NCBI GenBank assembly: GCA_045657625.1
Contig: JAZOTM010000047.1
Span: forward strand, 1 to 64,000
Direction: 5' to 3'
Length of the DNA: 64,000 nucleotides
Source of the DNA: JAZOTM01 sp045657625
GTDB taxonomy: Bacteria > Bacillota > Clostridia > Lachnospirales > Lachnospiraceae
Part shown: piece after piece, positions 53,470 through 61,260 of the stretch
Position numbering within the stretch: the first letter of the stretch is position 1
How the letters are laid out: each line of letters begins with the position of its first letter
Notes under the pieces: generated by a model
Databases searched by the model: none
The model's input: the letters and a program-made list of their open reading frames with translations, nothing else
What the model was told of the DNA's origin: nothing
Made by a program: the position numbers and the translations under genes

Positions 53470-53601
53470 TTCGCCTGGTAGGAAAAAGCGAAGAAAAATG
53501 ATGAGTAAGAGAAATCTCTTAGCCAGTGAGGAACGTGGATAGGCCGGGTGGACAGGAAAAAGCGAAGAAAAATGGTGAGTAAGACAAATCTCTTAGCCAG
53601 C
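53470..53601. repeat. tandem array of 73-74 bp units, right part
   Basis: Resumes in mid-unit at about 53470 (GCCTGGTAGG is shared with the third unit type), with one full unit at 53500-53573 and a partial unit at 53574-53601. Confidence 0.9.
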
Positions 53602-53640
53602 CCGCCGAGAAGCAGCGCCGCCGAGAAGCAGCGCCGCCGG
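53602..53640. repeat. 16-bp GC-rich direct repeat
   Basis: CCGCCGAGAAGCAGCG at 53602-53617 and 53618-53633, then a third partial copy. It joins the end of the 73-74 bp array directly. Confidence 0.9.
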
Positions 53641-53663
53641 TTAGTAATCGCCTACCCCATTCC

Positions 53664-53692
53664 TTTTCAATTACGAAGAGTTATGGTATCAT
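53664..53692 (+). promoter_or_regulatory. possible promoter of holA
   Basis: TTTTCA, 17 bp, TATCAT. The start would be at about 53699-53700, essentially at the holA ATG. Confidence 0.45.
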
Positions 53693-53699
53693 AGCAAGG

Positions 53700-54686
53700 A
53701 TGAATACACAGATTTCAGAAGATATTAAAGAGAATAAAATTAAAAATTGTTATTTGTTATACGGGGAAGAGGCTTACTTGAAGCGCCAGCAAAAGGCGAA
53801 GCTCTTGAAGCACTTGATTCAGGATGGGGATACTATGAATTTCTCTTCTTATCAAGGGAAGAATATCCCAGTGGGTGAAGTGCTGGATATGGCGGAGACG
53901 ATGCCGTTTTTGGCGGATTACCGTGTGATTTTGATGGAAAATAGCGGCTTTTTTGCGAAGAGTGCACCGGAGGAGTTGGCGACTTATATGGCCAAGGTGC
54001 CGGAGACGACTTGCCTTTTGTTTGTGGAGGATGAGGTTGATAAGCGTAACAAGCTTTATAAGGCAGTGGCAAAAAACGGAGCTGCAATTGAGTATGGAAG
54101 AGAAAATGCAGCGACCATTGAAAAATGGGTGCTTGGACGTATCTCTAAGGAAAAGAAAAAAATTACCCGTGATGATTTGCAGTTGTTTTTGTCCCGCGTA
54201 GGCAATGATATGGAATTTATCAATAATGAGTTGGAAAAATTGTTGTCCTATACTGCGGAGAAAGAAGTCATTGGAAAAAAAGAAATTGAAGCAATTGTTA
54301 CAAATCCTTTGACTGATAATATTTTCGAGATGGTAAATGCATTTTCACAAGGACAACAGGAAAAGGCGTTTCAGCTTTATTATGAATTGTTGGAGCAAAA
54401 AGAGTCACCCTATCGCATTTTGTATTTGATTATTCGCCAATTCCATCAATTGTTATTGGTTAAGGATATGAGAGAGCAAGGATATGATATTCGTGCGATT
54501 GCAGAAAAGACCAAGCAACAAGAATGGTTGGTGCGGAAGAATTTGAATCAGGCGATGCAGTTTTCGATGGACCGATTAAAAGAAGCAGTGGCCGATGGAG
54601 TGCAGGCGGAAGAAAATTTCAAAAAAGGAATTTTGGACGAAAGAACTGCGGTTGAATTGTATTTGAGAAAATTCAGTACAAAGTAA
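53700..54686 (+). CDS. holA: DNA polymerase III subunit delta
   Basis: Clamp-loader subunit that opens the sliding clamp. A 328-residue HolA-like protein: N-terminal domain from YLLYGEEAYLKRQQKAKLLKHL, an AAA-type fold, and the C-terminal helical collar (KNLNQAMQFSMDRLKEAVADGVQAEENFKKG). The family normally lacks a working Walker motif, as here. No Shine-Dalgarno at a useful distance precedes the ATG; a promoter-like sequence ends 7 nt upstream, so the mRNA may be leaderless. The neighbours comEC and rpsT match the B. subtilis order. Confidence 0.93.
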   Translation: MNTQISEDIKENKIKNCYLLYGEEAYLKRQQKAKLLKHLIQDGDTMNFSSYQGKNIPVGEVLDMAETMPFLADYRVILMENSGFFAKSAPEELATYMAKVPETTCLLFVEDEVDKRNKLYKAVAKNGAAIEYGRENAATIEKWVLGRISKEKKKITRDDLQLFLSRVGNDMEFINNELEKLLSYTAEKEVIGKKEIEAIVTNPLTDNIFEMVNAFSQGQQEKAFQLYYELLEQKESPYRILYLIIRQFHQLLLVKDMREQGYDIRAIAEKTKQQEWLVRKNLNQAMQFSMDRLKEAVADGVQAEENFKKGILDERTAVELYLRKFSTK

Positions 54687-54711
54687 ATTTTACATTACAT
54701 TTTAAACATAA

Positions 54712-54744
54712 AAAAATCACCAGCTGACGGTGCTGGTGATTTTT
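54712..54744. terminator. bidirectional terminator holA / rpsT
   Basis: A 13-bp stem AAAAATCACCAGC / GCTGGTGATTTTT with a 7-nt loop, between converging genes. Confidence 0.92.
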
Positions 54745-54760
54745 GTTTTGCTACTTTTTC

Positions 54761-55024
54761 TTAAGCCATCTTGTTAACAGCAAGTGTTAAACGAGATACC
54801 TTTCTGGCAGCTGTATTCTTATGATAAATACCCTTGTTAGCAGCAGAGCTAATCTTACCGATTGCTTCTTTTAAAGCTGCTTCTGCAGCGGCCTTATCGT
54901 TTGCTGCGATAGCTGCGTCAACTTTCTTGATAGAAGTCTTAACTGCAGACTTGATAGATTTGTTTCTAGCAGCCTTCTTCTCAGCAACAAGGATTCTCTT
55001 CTTTGCAGATTTAATGTTTGCCAA
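54761..55024 (-). CDS. rpsT: 30S ribosomal protein S20
   Basis: An 87-residue S20, a bundle of three helices binding 16S rRNA: ANIKSAKKRILVAEKKAARNKSIKSAVKT at the start and a conserved basic end HKNTAARKVSRLTLAVNKM. The start codon is TTG (55024-55022), with GGAGG 9 nt upstream and no ATG in frame nearby; in E. coli rpsT also begins with UUG, which matters for its autoregulation. The leader of about 80 nt has partly complementary segments around ACATTA/TAATGT. The promoter at 55111-55139 is divergent from the lepA promoter. Confidence 0.97.
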   Translation of the reverse strand: MANIKSAKKRILVAEKKAARNKSIKSAVKTSIKKVDAAIAANDKAAAEAALKEAIGKISSAANKGIYHKNTAARKVSRLTLAVNKMA

Positions 55025-55110
55025 TTCCGTACACCTCCAATTTATTTGAATTCATTCATGTGTGTACATTAAAGCCGGACACGGACGTTCTAATGTAAAC
55101 ATACTAGATT

Positions 55111-55139
55111 ATATTAGACCACTATTTGGCTAATGTCAA
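55111..55139 (-). promoter_or_regulatory. promoter of rpsT
   Basis: Reading the minus strand: TTGACA (55139-55134), 17 bp, TAATAT (55116-55111). Start near 55104. Confidence 0.8.
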
Positions 55140-55160
55140 TAATTCTTGGGAAGAAATTTA

Positions 55161-55189
55161 TTGAAGAGTGGCATTTTCTGCTTTATAAT
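55161..55189 (+). promoter_or_regulatory. promoter of lepA
   Basis: TTGAAG, 17 bp, TATAAT; start near 55196, 24 nt before the ATG, with GGAGG between. Confidence 0.75.
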
Positions 55190-55219
55190 GGAACGGATAA
55201 GTTGTTTGGAGGAAGAAAA

Positions 55220-57031
55220 ATGGCAGTTGACCAGAGTAAAATTCGAAATTTTTGTATTATTGCACATATAGATCATGGAAAATCCACTTTGGCAGACCGT
55301 ATTATTCAGGGAACCGGGCTTTTGACAGAACGTGAAATGCAGGAGCAGGTTTTGGACAATATGGATCTGGAAAGAGAACGTGGAATTACCATTAAGTCTC
55401 AGGCAGTTCGTACCATATATAAAGCAAAAAACGGAGAGGAATATGTGTTTAACTTGATTGACACTCCGGGACACGTGGATTTCACTTATGAAGTATCCAG
55501 ATCCTTGGCTGCTTGTGATGGTGCGGTGCTGGTTGTTGACGCTGCACAGGGTGTGGAAGCGCAGACTTTGGCCAATGTGTATTTGGCATTGGATCATGAC
55601 TTGGAAGTGATTCCGGTTATTAATAAAGTCGATTTGCCAAGTGCGGAGCCGGAACGCGTGATTCAGGAAATTGAAGATGTAATCGGCATTGTTGCAGAGG
55701 ATGCACCATTGATTTCTGCAAAGACCGGTTTGAATGTGGACCAGGTTTTGGAAGCAATTGTAGAAAAATTGCCGGCACCTACCGGAGATGAGGATGCTCC
55801 ATTGCAGGCTTTGATTTTTGATTCAAAATACGATGCATACAAGGGTGTGATTGTTTTCTGCCGTGTGAAAAACGGAAAAGTAAAGGTGGGAAGCAAGATT
55901 AAGATGATGGCCACCGGTGCAGTGGTTGACGTCGTAGAAGTGGGCTACTTTGGTGCAGGCCAGTTTATCCCTTGCGATGAGTTGTCTGCAGGTATGGTTG
56001 GTTACATTACTGCTAGTTTGAAAAATGTAAAGGATACGCGTGTGGGTGATACCATTACGGAAGCCAACAATCCTTGCAAAGAGCCATTGCCGGGTTATAA
56101 AAAAGTAAATCCTATGGTGTTCTGTGGTGTTTATCCGGCAGACGGTGCCAAATATCCGGATTTGCGTGATGCCTTGGAAAAATTGCAGTTGAACGATGCT
56201 GCATTGCAGTTCGAACCGGAGACATCCATTGCCCTTGGTTTTGGATTCCGTTGCGGATTCTTGGGACTTTTGCATTTGGAAATTATTCAGGAACGTTTGG
56301 AAAGAGAATACAATTTGGATTTGGTTACCACAGCACCATCGGTTGTGTATCATATTCATAAGACGGATGGCACCATGATTGAACTTACCAATCCGTCTAA
56401 TATGCCGGATCCATCGGAAATTGAATATATGGAAGAGCCGATGGTTTCTGCAGAAATCATGGTGACCAGTGAGTTTATCGGTCCGATTATGGATTTGTGT
56501 CAGGAAAGACGTGGTATTTACCAAAGTATTGAATATTTGGAAGAGACCAGAGCGTTGATTAAGTATGATATGCCATTGAATGAAATTATTTATGATTTCT
56601 TTGATGCCTTGAAGTCTCGTTCCAGAGGTTATGCATCCTTCGATTATGAAATGAAGGGTTATGCAAAGTCTGATTTGGTGAAATTAGATATTTTGATCAA
56701 TCGAGAAACCGTGGATGCTTTGTCCTTTATCGTTTTCGCAGGAACTGCTTACGAACGTGGTAGAAAAATGTGTGAAAAGTTGAAGGAAGAGATTCCGAGA
56801 CACTTGTTTGAAATCCCGATTCAGGCGGCAGTAGGTAGCAAAGTTATTGCCAGAGAAACGGTTAGAGCTATGCGTAAGGATGTCTTGGCGAAGTGCTACG
56901 GTGGTGATATTTCTCGAAAGAAGAAATTGTTAGAGAAACAAAAAGAAGGTAAAAAACGTATGCGTCAGGTAGGAAATGTGGAAATTCCACAGGAAGCGTT
57001 TATGAGCGTGTTGAAACTTGACGAAGAATAG
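55220..57031 (+). CDS. lepA: elongation factor 4 (LepA)
   Basis: Ribosomal GTPase related to EF-G, able to back-translocate. G1 AHIDHGKST near residues 18-26, switch region RERGIT, G3 DTPGHVDF, G4 NKVD, then the domains shared with EF-G and the LepA-specific C-terminal domain ending RKKKLLEKQKEGKKRMRQVGNVEIPQEAF. 603 residues from ATG 55220, chosen because GGAGG lies 7 nt upstream; the open frame to 55133 crosses the promoter. hemW follows after 11 bp, in the order found in B. subtilis. Confidence 0.97.
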   Translation: MAVDQSKIRNFCIIAHIDHGKSTLADRIIQGTGLLTEREMQEQVLDNMDLERERGITIKSQAVRTIYKAKNGEEYVFNLIDTPGHVDFTYEVSRSLAACDGAVLVVDAAQGVEAQTLANVYLALDHDLEVIPVINKVDLPSAEPERVIQEIEDVIGIVAEDAPLISAKTGLNVDQVLEAIVEKLPAPTGDEDAPLQALIFDSKYDAYKGVIVFCRVKNGKVKVGSKIKMMATGAVVDVVEVGYFGAGQFIPCDELSAGMVGYITASLKNVKDTRVGDTITEANNPCKEPLPGYKKVNPMVFCGVYPADGAKYPDLRDALEKLQLNDAALQFEPETSIALGFGFRCGFLGLLHLEIIQERLEREYNLDLVTTAPSVVYHIHKTDGTMIELTNPSNMPDPSEIEYMEEPMVSAEIMVTSEFIGPIMDLCQERRGIYQSIEYLEETRALIKYDMPLNEIIYDFFDALKSRSRGYASFDYEMKGYAKSDLVKLDILINRETVDALSFIVFAGTAYERGRKMCEKLKEEIPRHLFEIPIQAAVGSKVIARETVRAMRKDVLAKCYGGDISRKKKLLEKQKEGKKRMRQVGNVEIPQEAFMSVLKLDEE

Positions 57032-57042
57032 TAGGTGAAAAC

Positions 57043-58194
57043 GTGGGAAAAGAGTTGGAATTGTATTTGCATATTCCTTATTGCGTAAAGAAATGTGCAT
57101 ATTGTGATTTTTTGTCCGGTCCGGGAAAAGAAGAGGATATGCTTCTTTACGGAAAAGCCCTTTGTGCGGAAATCAGACAGCAGGCTGCAATATGCAAAGA
57201 CGCGCAGGTGTCCTCCCTTTTTATTGGGGGAGGCACGCCTTCTGTTTTTCCTATAAAAGCAATGGCTGAAGTAATGGATACCCTTTACGAGGCCTTTTCT
57301 TTTGCCCAAAATGCGGAACTTTCCATAGAATGTAATCCCGGAACTTTAAATGAGGAAAAGGTCAAGGCATACGCGACTATGGGCTTCAATCGCATGAGTT
57401 TTGGTTTGCAATCCGCGGTAGAGGATGAATTGAAATTGCTGGGACGTATTCATAGTTATGGGGACTTTTTGAAAAATTATGAGTTGGTGCGTCGCATTGG
57501 GTTTCAAAATGTCAATGTGGACTTGATGAGCGGCTTGCCGGGACAAAGTACCAAGGACTTTGAAAAAACGTTGAAGCAAATCATTCGGTTGCATCCGGAG
57601 CACATTTCCGCTTATGGGCTGATTGTGGAAGAAGGGACCCCGTTCTTTGAAATCTACGGGGATGACGAAGAACGTCGGGAAAAAGGAGAAGATCCCCTTT
57701 TGTTGCCTACAGAAGAAACGGAACGGGAAATGTATCATATGACAGAGGAACTGTTGCAGTCCTTTGGATATCATCATTATGAGATTTCCAATTACGCAAA
57801 GCCGGGAAAAGAATGTCAGCACAACATAGGATATTGGATTCGCAAACCCTATCTGGGCCTTGGCCTTGGGGCAGCTTCTTTATTGGAAGAAAAGCGGTTT
57901 CAAAATACAACAAATATGGAAAATTATCTCGAAGGAGTGTATGAACGAGAGCCACAGCAATTGACGCAAAGAGAGCAGATGGAAGAATTTATGTTCCTGG
58001 GGCTTCGAATGATGGAAGGTGTATCGCGGGGAGATTTTTTTGATGCATTTCATTTTGATATTCAGCAGGTTTATGGAAAAGAGTTGCTGGATTTGAAAAA
58101 ACAGGGCTTGCTGGAGGAGAAAGACGGACGTGTTTTCTTGACCGAATCCGGCATTGATGTAAGTAACTATGTTTTTTCAAAATTTTTAGATTAA
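57043..58194 (+). CDS. hemW: radical SAM protein HemW
   Basis: HemN-like radical SAM protein now regarded as a haem chaperone rather than coproporphyrinogen oxidase. The [4Fe-4S] motif is Cys14, Cys18, Cys21 in YCVKKCAYCDF; CDF rather than CxC is the HemW pattern. Other landmarks: LFIGGGTPS, SIECNPGT, GLQSAVEDELKLLGRIH, NVDLMSGLPGQ. 383 residues. GTG start with AGGTGA just upstream, 11 bp after lepA, so cotranscribed. Confidence 0.94.
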   Translation: MGKELELYLHIPYCVKKCAYCDFLSGPGKEEDMLLYGKALCAEIRQQAAICKDAQVSSLFIGGGTPSVFPIKAMAEVMDTLYEAFSFAQNAELSIECNPGTLNEEKVKAYATMGFNRMSFGLQSAVEDELKLLGRIHSYGDFLKNYELVRRIGFQNVNVDLMSGLPGQSTKDFEKTLKQIIRLHPEHISAYGLIVEEGTPFFEIYGDDEERREKGEDPLLLPTEETEREMYHMTEELLQSFGYHHYEISNYAKPGKECQHNIGYWIRKPYLGLGLGAASLLEEKRFQNTTNMENYLEGVYEREPQQLTQREQMEEFMFLGLRMMEGVSRGDFFDAFHFDIQQVYGKELLDLKKQGLLEEKDGRVFLTESGIDVSNYVFSKFLD

Positions 58195-58219
58195 ATTTGA
58201 AATGTGGTATAAAAAAAGG

Positions 58220-58228
58220 TGATATAAT
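58220..58228 (+). promoter_or_regulatory. extended -10 promoter of the GGDEF-EAL gene
   Basis: TGaTATAAT extended -10. A TTGAAA lies 20 bp upstream, too far for a standard -35. Start near 58235. Confidence 0.5.
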
Positions 58229-58260
58229 GAAAGCAGTATGATTGCAGGAGAATGGATTTC

Positions 58261-61128
58261 ATGAAGCAAGTATTAAACTTCCATTATTATGGATATACAA
58301 AAGAGCAATATGATAGCTGCCAAAACGAAATTCAAAATTTGGATTATTTTTATATCCGAGGCTGGACTTATTTTGGCGTGATTATTGCTTTGGCTACTTT
58401 GATTTATCACAATCTCACGGATGGAGTTGGGATAGAGATTTGGAGTAGTTTGTTTTTATTTTTAGCCATAGCGGCAGCATTTTTTACAATATTTAAGCGG
58501 TTTTTGAAAAAAACCTCTGCGTATTGTTTCTATATTTATGCGATTCTGGGCTATGTGGCATCGATTCCTTTTGCCATGGATGAGCCGAGAGTGGTATTCT
58601 TTGTGGTTCCATCCGTAGTGGTGGTTTCCAGTTTTTTAATTATTCATTATGCAACTCCACTTTATATTTTGGTCGCAGGAATCGTCATTTCTAATATCGT
58701 GCTTTTTACGCCTGTTTTTGGACCGGACTATGTATTTCATCGGTCCATTGGGGAAGCGCTGTTTTGGAGTATGACGCTGGTGATTCAGTATTTGGTGACC
58801 CGTAACCGCATCGGTGAAATTCTGCAAAAGAGAAGTTACGAAGAAATCCAAAAAGAGTTAGAAGAAAAGATGATTATAGACAGTTTGTCTACCGTCTTGA
58901 CGCGAGATGCGTTTATTGCGTTTTTGGAAGGTATGATCAAGAAGGCCGACGGCACAACGGCCTTTTGCATTATTGACTTAGATCATTTTAAAGCCATTAA
59001 CGATACCTATGGTCATCAGTTTGGAGATGATGCCATTCGCGCCACAGGTCTTACTTTGCGAGAGTGCTTTTCAGACCCGGAAAAAGAAAAAGAAGTGTAC
59101 AATGCTTGGAACAAGGATTTAAAGAAAGGCACAGTGGAATTAGGGAACTGTGTGGGTCGTTTGGGTGGAGATGAATTCTTATTGTTTTTAACCAATGCCG
59201 GGGATAAAAATATTGCCTTAGCAAAGGTGGAGGCTTTTGTAGATAAGTTGAATCACACAGCCATTGGACCGTTGAATTCCATTGAGGCTTCCGTGGGCGT
59301 GACTTTTGTAGAACCAACGGATCACAACTTCGATGATGTTTATACCAGAGCGGATATGGCTCTTTACAGTGCCAAGGACCAGCTGAATATAAAGGTTTGT
59401 GCTTATGAAAACGGTATGGAAAAGAACGTGGAAGAAGAGCAGGAAGAGTATGGTATCGACCGTTTGACCGGCTTGATTCGTTCGGACGTATTTTCCGATC
59501 GGTTCTCGAAGATGTTGAAAAAACAAGAAATTTTCCGTTTGAACCGTGTGCTGTTGTATATAGATATAGATAATTTTAAGCACTATAATACGAAGTATTC
59601 CTTTGCGGAAGGAGATCGTATCCTTCGCATTTTGGCACGTTACTTGCAGGTAATTTTCCCGGGAAATCTGTTTACACGTATTTCGGCGGACCATTTTGCG
59701 GGATTTACAGAAGACGTGGATTTGCGAGACAAGATCAACAAGTTGAATCTGAAGATTCAATATGCGGTGAAGGATGCCACCATTCGCGTGCGCGTAGGTG
59801 TGTATCAATTGGACGGCACGGAATTGAATCATCAGGCGATGTTGAATCATGCCAAGTTTGCCTGTGATCAGGTGCGAAAGAGTGGCGAGAGTCTTTGCTA
59901 CTTTGATGAACAGCTGGCGGAGAAAGCAAAAAAAGAAGAGTACATTATCGGACACATTGTGGATGCAATCAATAAGGGACATATTCGGACGTATTTCCAT
60001 CCGGTGGTGCGTACCATTACCAGAGAGCTTTGCTCGGCAGAGGCTTTGGCCAGATGGCAGGATCCCCAATATGGATTTTTGTCTCCGGCTGATTTTGTGC
60101 CGATTTTGGAAAAGAATCGTTTGATTGATTACCTGGATCGTTTCATTATTCAGGATGTTTGTAAAAATATACGCGTGGGTTTGGATGCGGGGATGCAGGT
60201 ATCTCCGATTTCCATCAACTTGTCCCGTTTGGATTTTGAATTGTTTTCTGTCTATGATTATGTAGAAAATACAGTAGAAAAATACCATATTCCAAAGAAT
60301 TTGATTTATTTGGAAATCACCGAGTCTTTCTTGGTGGAAGAACCGGAATTGATTCGCAAGGAAATCTTTAAATTCCAGAATGCGGGCTATCAGATTTGGT
60401 TGGATGACTTCGGAAGTGGTTATTCTTCCTTAAATGTATTGAAGGATTATCATTTCGATATGATTAAATTTGATATGAAGTTTTTGCGCGACTTTAGTGA
60501 GACGTCTAAGACCATTTTGGCTTCCATGGTGGATATGGCCAAGCAGCTGAAACTGCCTACCTTGGCAGAGGGCGTGGAGACAGAAGAGCAGTTTGCTTTC
60601 CTTTGCTCCATCGGATGCGAAAAGGCCCAGGGATTTCTGTTTGGAAAACCGCAGACCTTAGAGGGCGCCATTGAACGCATTTTAAATGAAGTAATTCCGA
60701 TTGAAAATTATTTAAATTTCAACTACTACGAGAAAGTTTCTTCTGTAAATCTGATCAATCCGGTTTCCAATGGAAAGAACGGATATGAAGAAGTGGCTGC
60801 CAACCGTTTGCCGGTGGCGATGTTTGAAAATCGTGACGGAGAACTTTATTATTTGGCGTTGACGGAAAGTTGCCTGCAATTAATGAGAGGGTTGCATTTT
60901 GACGTGACACCGGGAGAAAAGATGTTCCAGCAAAGAGACAGTGCTCGTTTGTTGCCGCAACTATTAGAAGTTAGTGAGCGTGCAAAAGAATCGGGCAAGG
61001 TGGAACACTTTGACTTTGTGGAACAAGGTGTAAGATGTTATGCCAATGTGCGTGTCATTGCCGTAGATGAGAATCGTAATTATTCTTCTTATATAATTAC
61101 CCCTTACTTAGAGGGACAAAAAGTCTAA
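58261..61128 (+). CDS. GGDEF-GGDEF-EAL cyclic di-GMP protein
   Basis: A 955-residue membrane protein. Residues about 35-190 hold five to six hydrophobic segments (a sensor domain). The first GGDEF (about 205-380) has an intact RLGGDEF at 300-306 and could make c-di-GMP. The second (about 395-560) has ADHF instead of GGDEF and is probably regulatory. The EAL domain (about 570-820) keeps the phosphodiesterase residues: EAL at 594-596, INLSRLDF, EITESFL, LDDFGSGYSS, KFDMKFL, AEGVETEEQ, and KAQGFLFGKP. A final domain of about 120 residues is PAS-like. ATG 58261, AGGAG 10 nt upstream, is preferred to 58252. It appears able to make or break c-di-GMP. Confidence 0.9.
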   Translation: MKQVLNFHYYGYTKEQYDSCQNEIQNLDYFYIRGWTYFGVIIALATLIYHNLTDGVGIEIWSSLFLFLAIAAAFFTIFKRFLKKTSAYCFYIYAILGYVASIPFAMDEPRVVFFVVPSVVVVSSFLIIHYATPLYILVAGIVISNIVLFTPVFGPDYVFHRSIGEALFWSMTLVIQYLVTRNRIGEILQKRSYEEIQKELEEKMIIDSLSTVLTRDAFIAFLEGMIKKADGTTAFCIIDLDHFKAINDTYGHQFGDDAIRATGLTLRECFSDPEKEKEVYNAWNKDLKKGTVELGNCVGRLGGDEFLLFLTNAGDKNIALAKVEAFVDKLNHTAIGPLNSIEASVGVTFVEPTDHNFDDVYTRADMALYSAKDQLNIKVCAYENGMEKNVEEEQEEYGIDRLTGLIRSDVFSDRFSKMLKKQEIFRLNRVLLYIDIDNFKHYNTKYSFAEGDRILRILARYLQVIFPGNLFTRISADHFAGFTEDVDLRDKINKLNLKIQYAVKDATIRVRVGVYQLDGTELNHQAMLNHAKFACDQVRKSGESLCYFDEQLAEKAKKEEYIIGHIVDAINKGHIRTYFHPVVRTITRELCSAEALARWQDPQYGFLSPADFVPILEKNRLIDYLDRFIIQDVCKNIRVGLDAGMQVSPISINLSRLDFELFSVYDYVENTVEKYHIPKNLIYLEITESFLVEEPELIRKEIFKFQNAGYQIWLDDFGSGYSSLNVLKDYHFDMIKFDMKFLRDFSETSKTILASMVDMAKQLKLPTLAEGVETEEQFAFLCSIGCEKAQGFLFGKPQTLEGAIERILNEVIPIENYLNFNYYEKVSSVNLINPVSNGKNGYEEVAANRLPVAMFENRDGELYYLALTESCLQLMRGLHFDVTPGEKMFQQRDSARLLPQLLEVSERAKESGKVEHFDFVEQGVRCYANVRVIAVDENRNYSSYIITPYLEGQKV

Positions 61129-61147
61129 AATCATTTCTAAAATCGTA

Positions 61148-61176
61148 TTGACAAAAAAATATGATGGTGCTATTTT
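61148..61176 (+). promoter_or_regulatory. promoter of the hrcA operon
   Basis: TTGACA, 17 bp, TATTTT; start near 61183, just before the CIRCE operator. Confidence 0.8.
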
Positions 61177-61189
61177 AGTTACATGGATG

Positions 61190-61216
61190 TTAGCACTCCA
61201 ACATGATGAGTGCTAA
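61190..61216 (+). promoter_or_regulatory. CIRCE operator of the hrcA operon
   Basis: Perfect TTAGCACTC, 9-nt spacer, GAGTGCTAA, in the transcribed leader right after the start point. HrcA binding here makes the operon autoregulated. Confidence 0.96.
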
Positions 61217-61260
61217 CAAACCTGTAACAAGACCATATTTTTAAACCCCAGGAGGGCTGT

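Noticed and set aside
51843..53601. CRISPR array
   Set aside because: The variable parts recur as three related types rather than unique spacers, the conserved part is longer and imperfect, and no cas genes are present.
59218..60288. 356-residue open frame on the minus strand within the GGDEF-EAL gene
   Set aside because: It lies wholly opposite a gene with clear domain motifs, has no ribosome site and no family resemblance.
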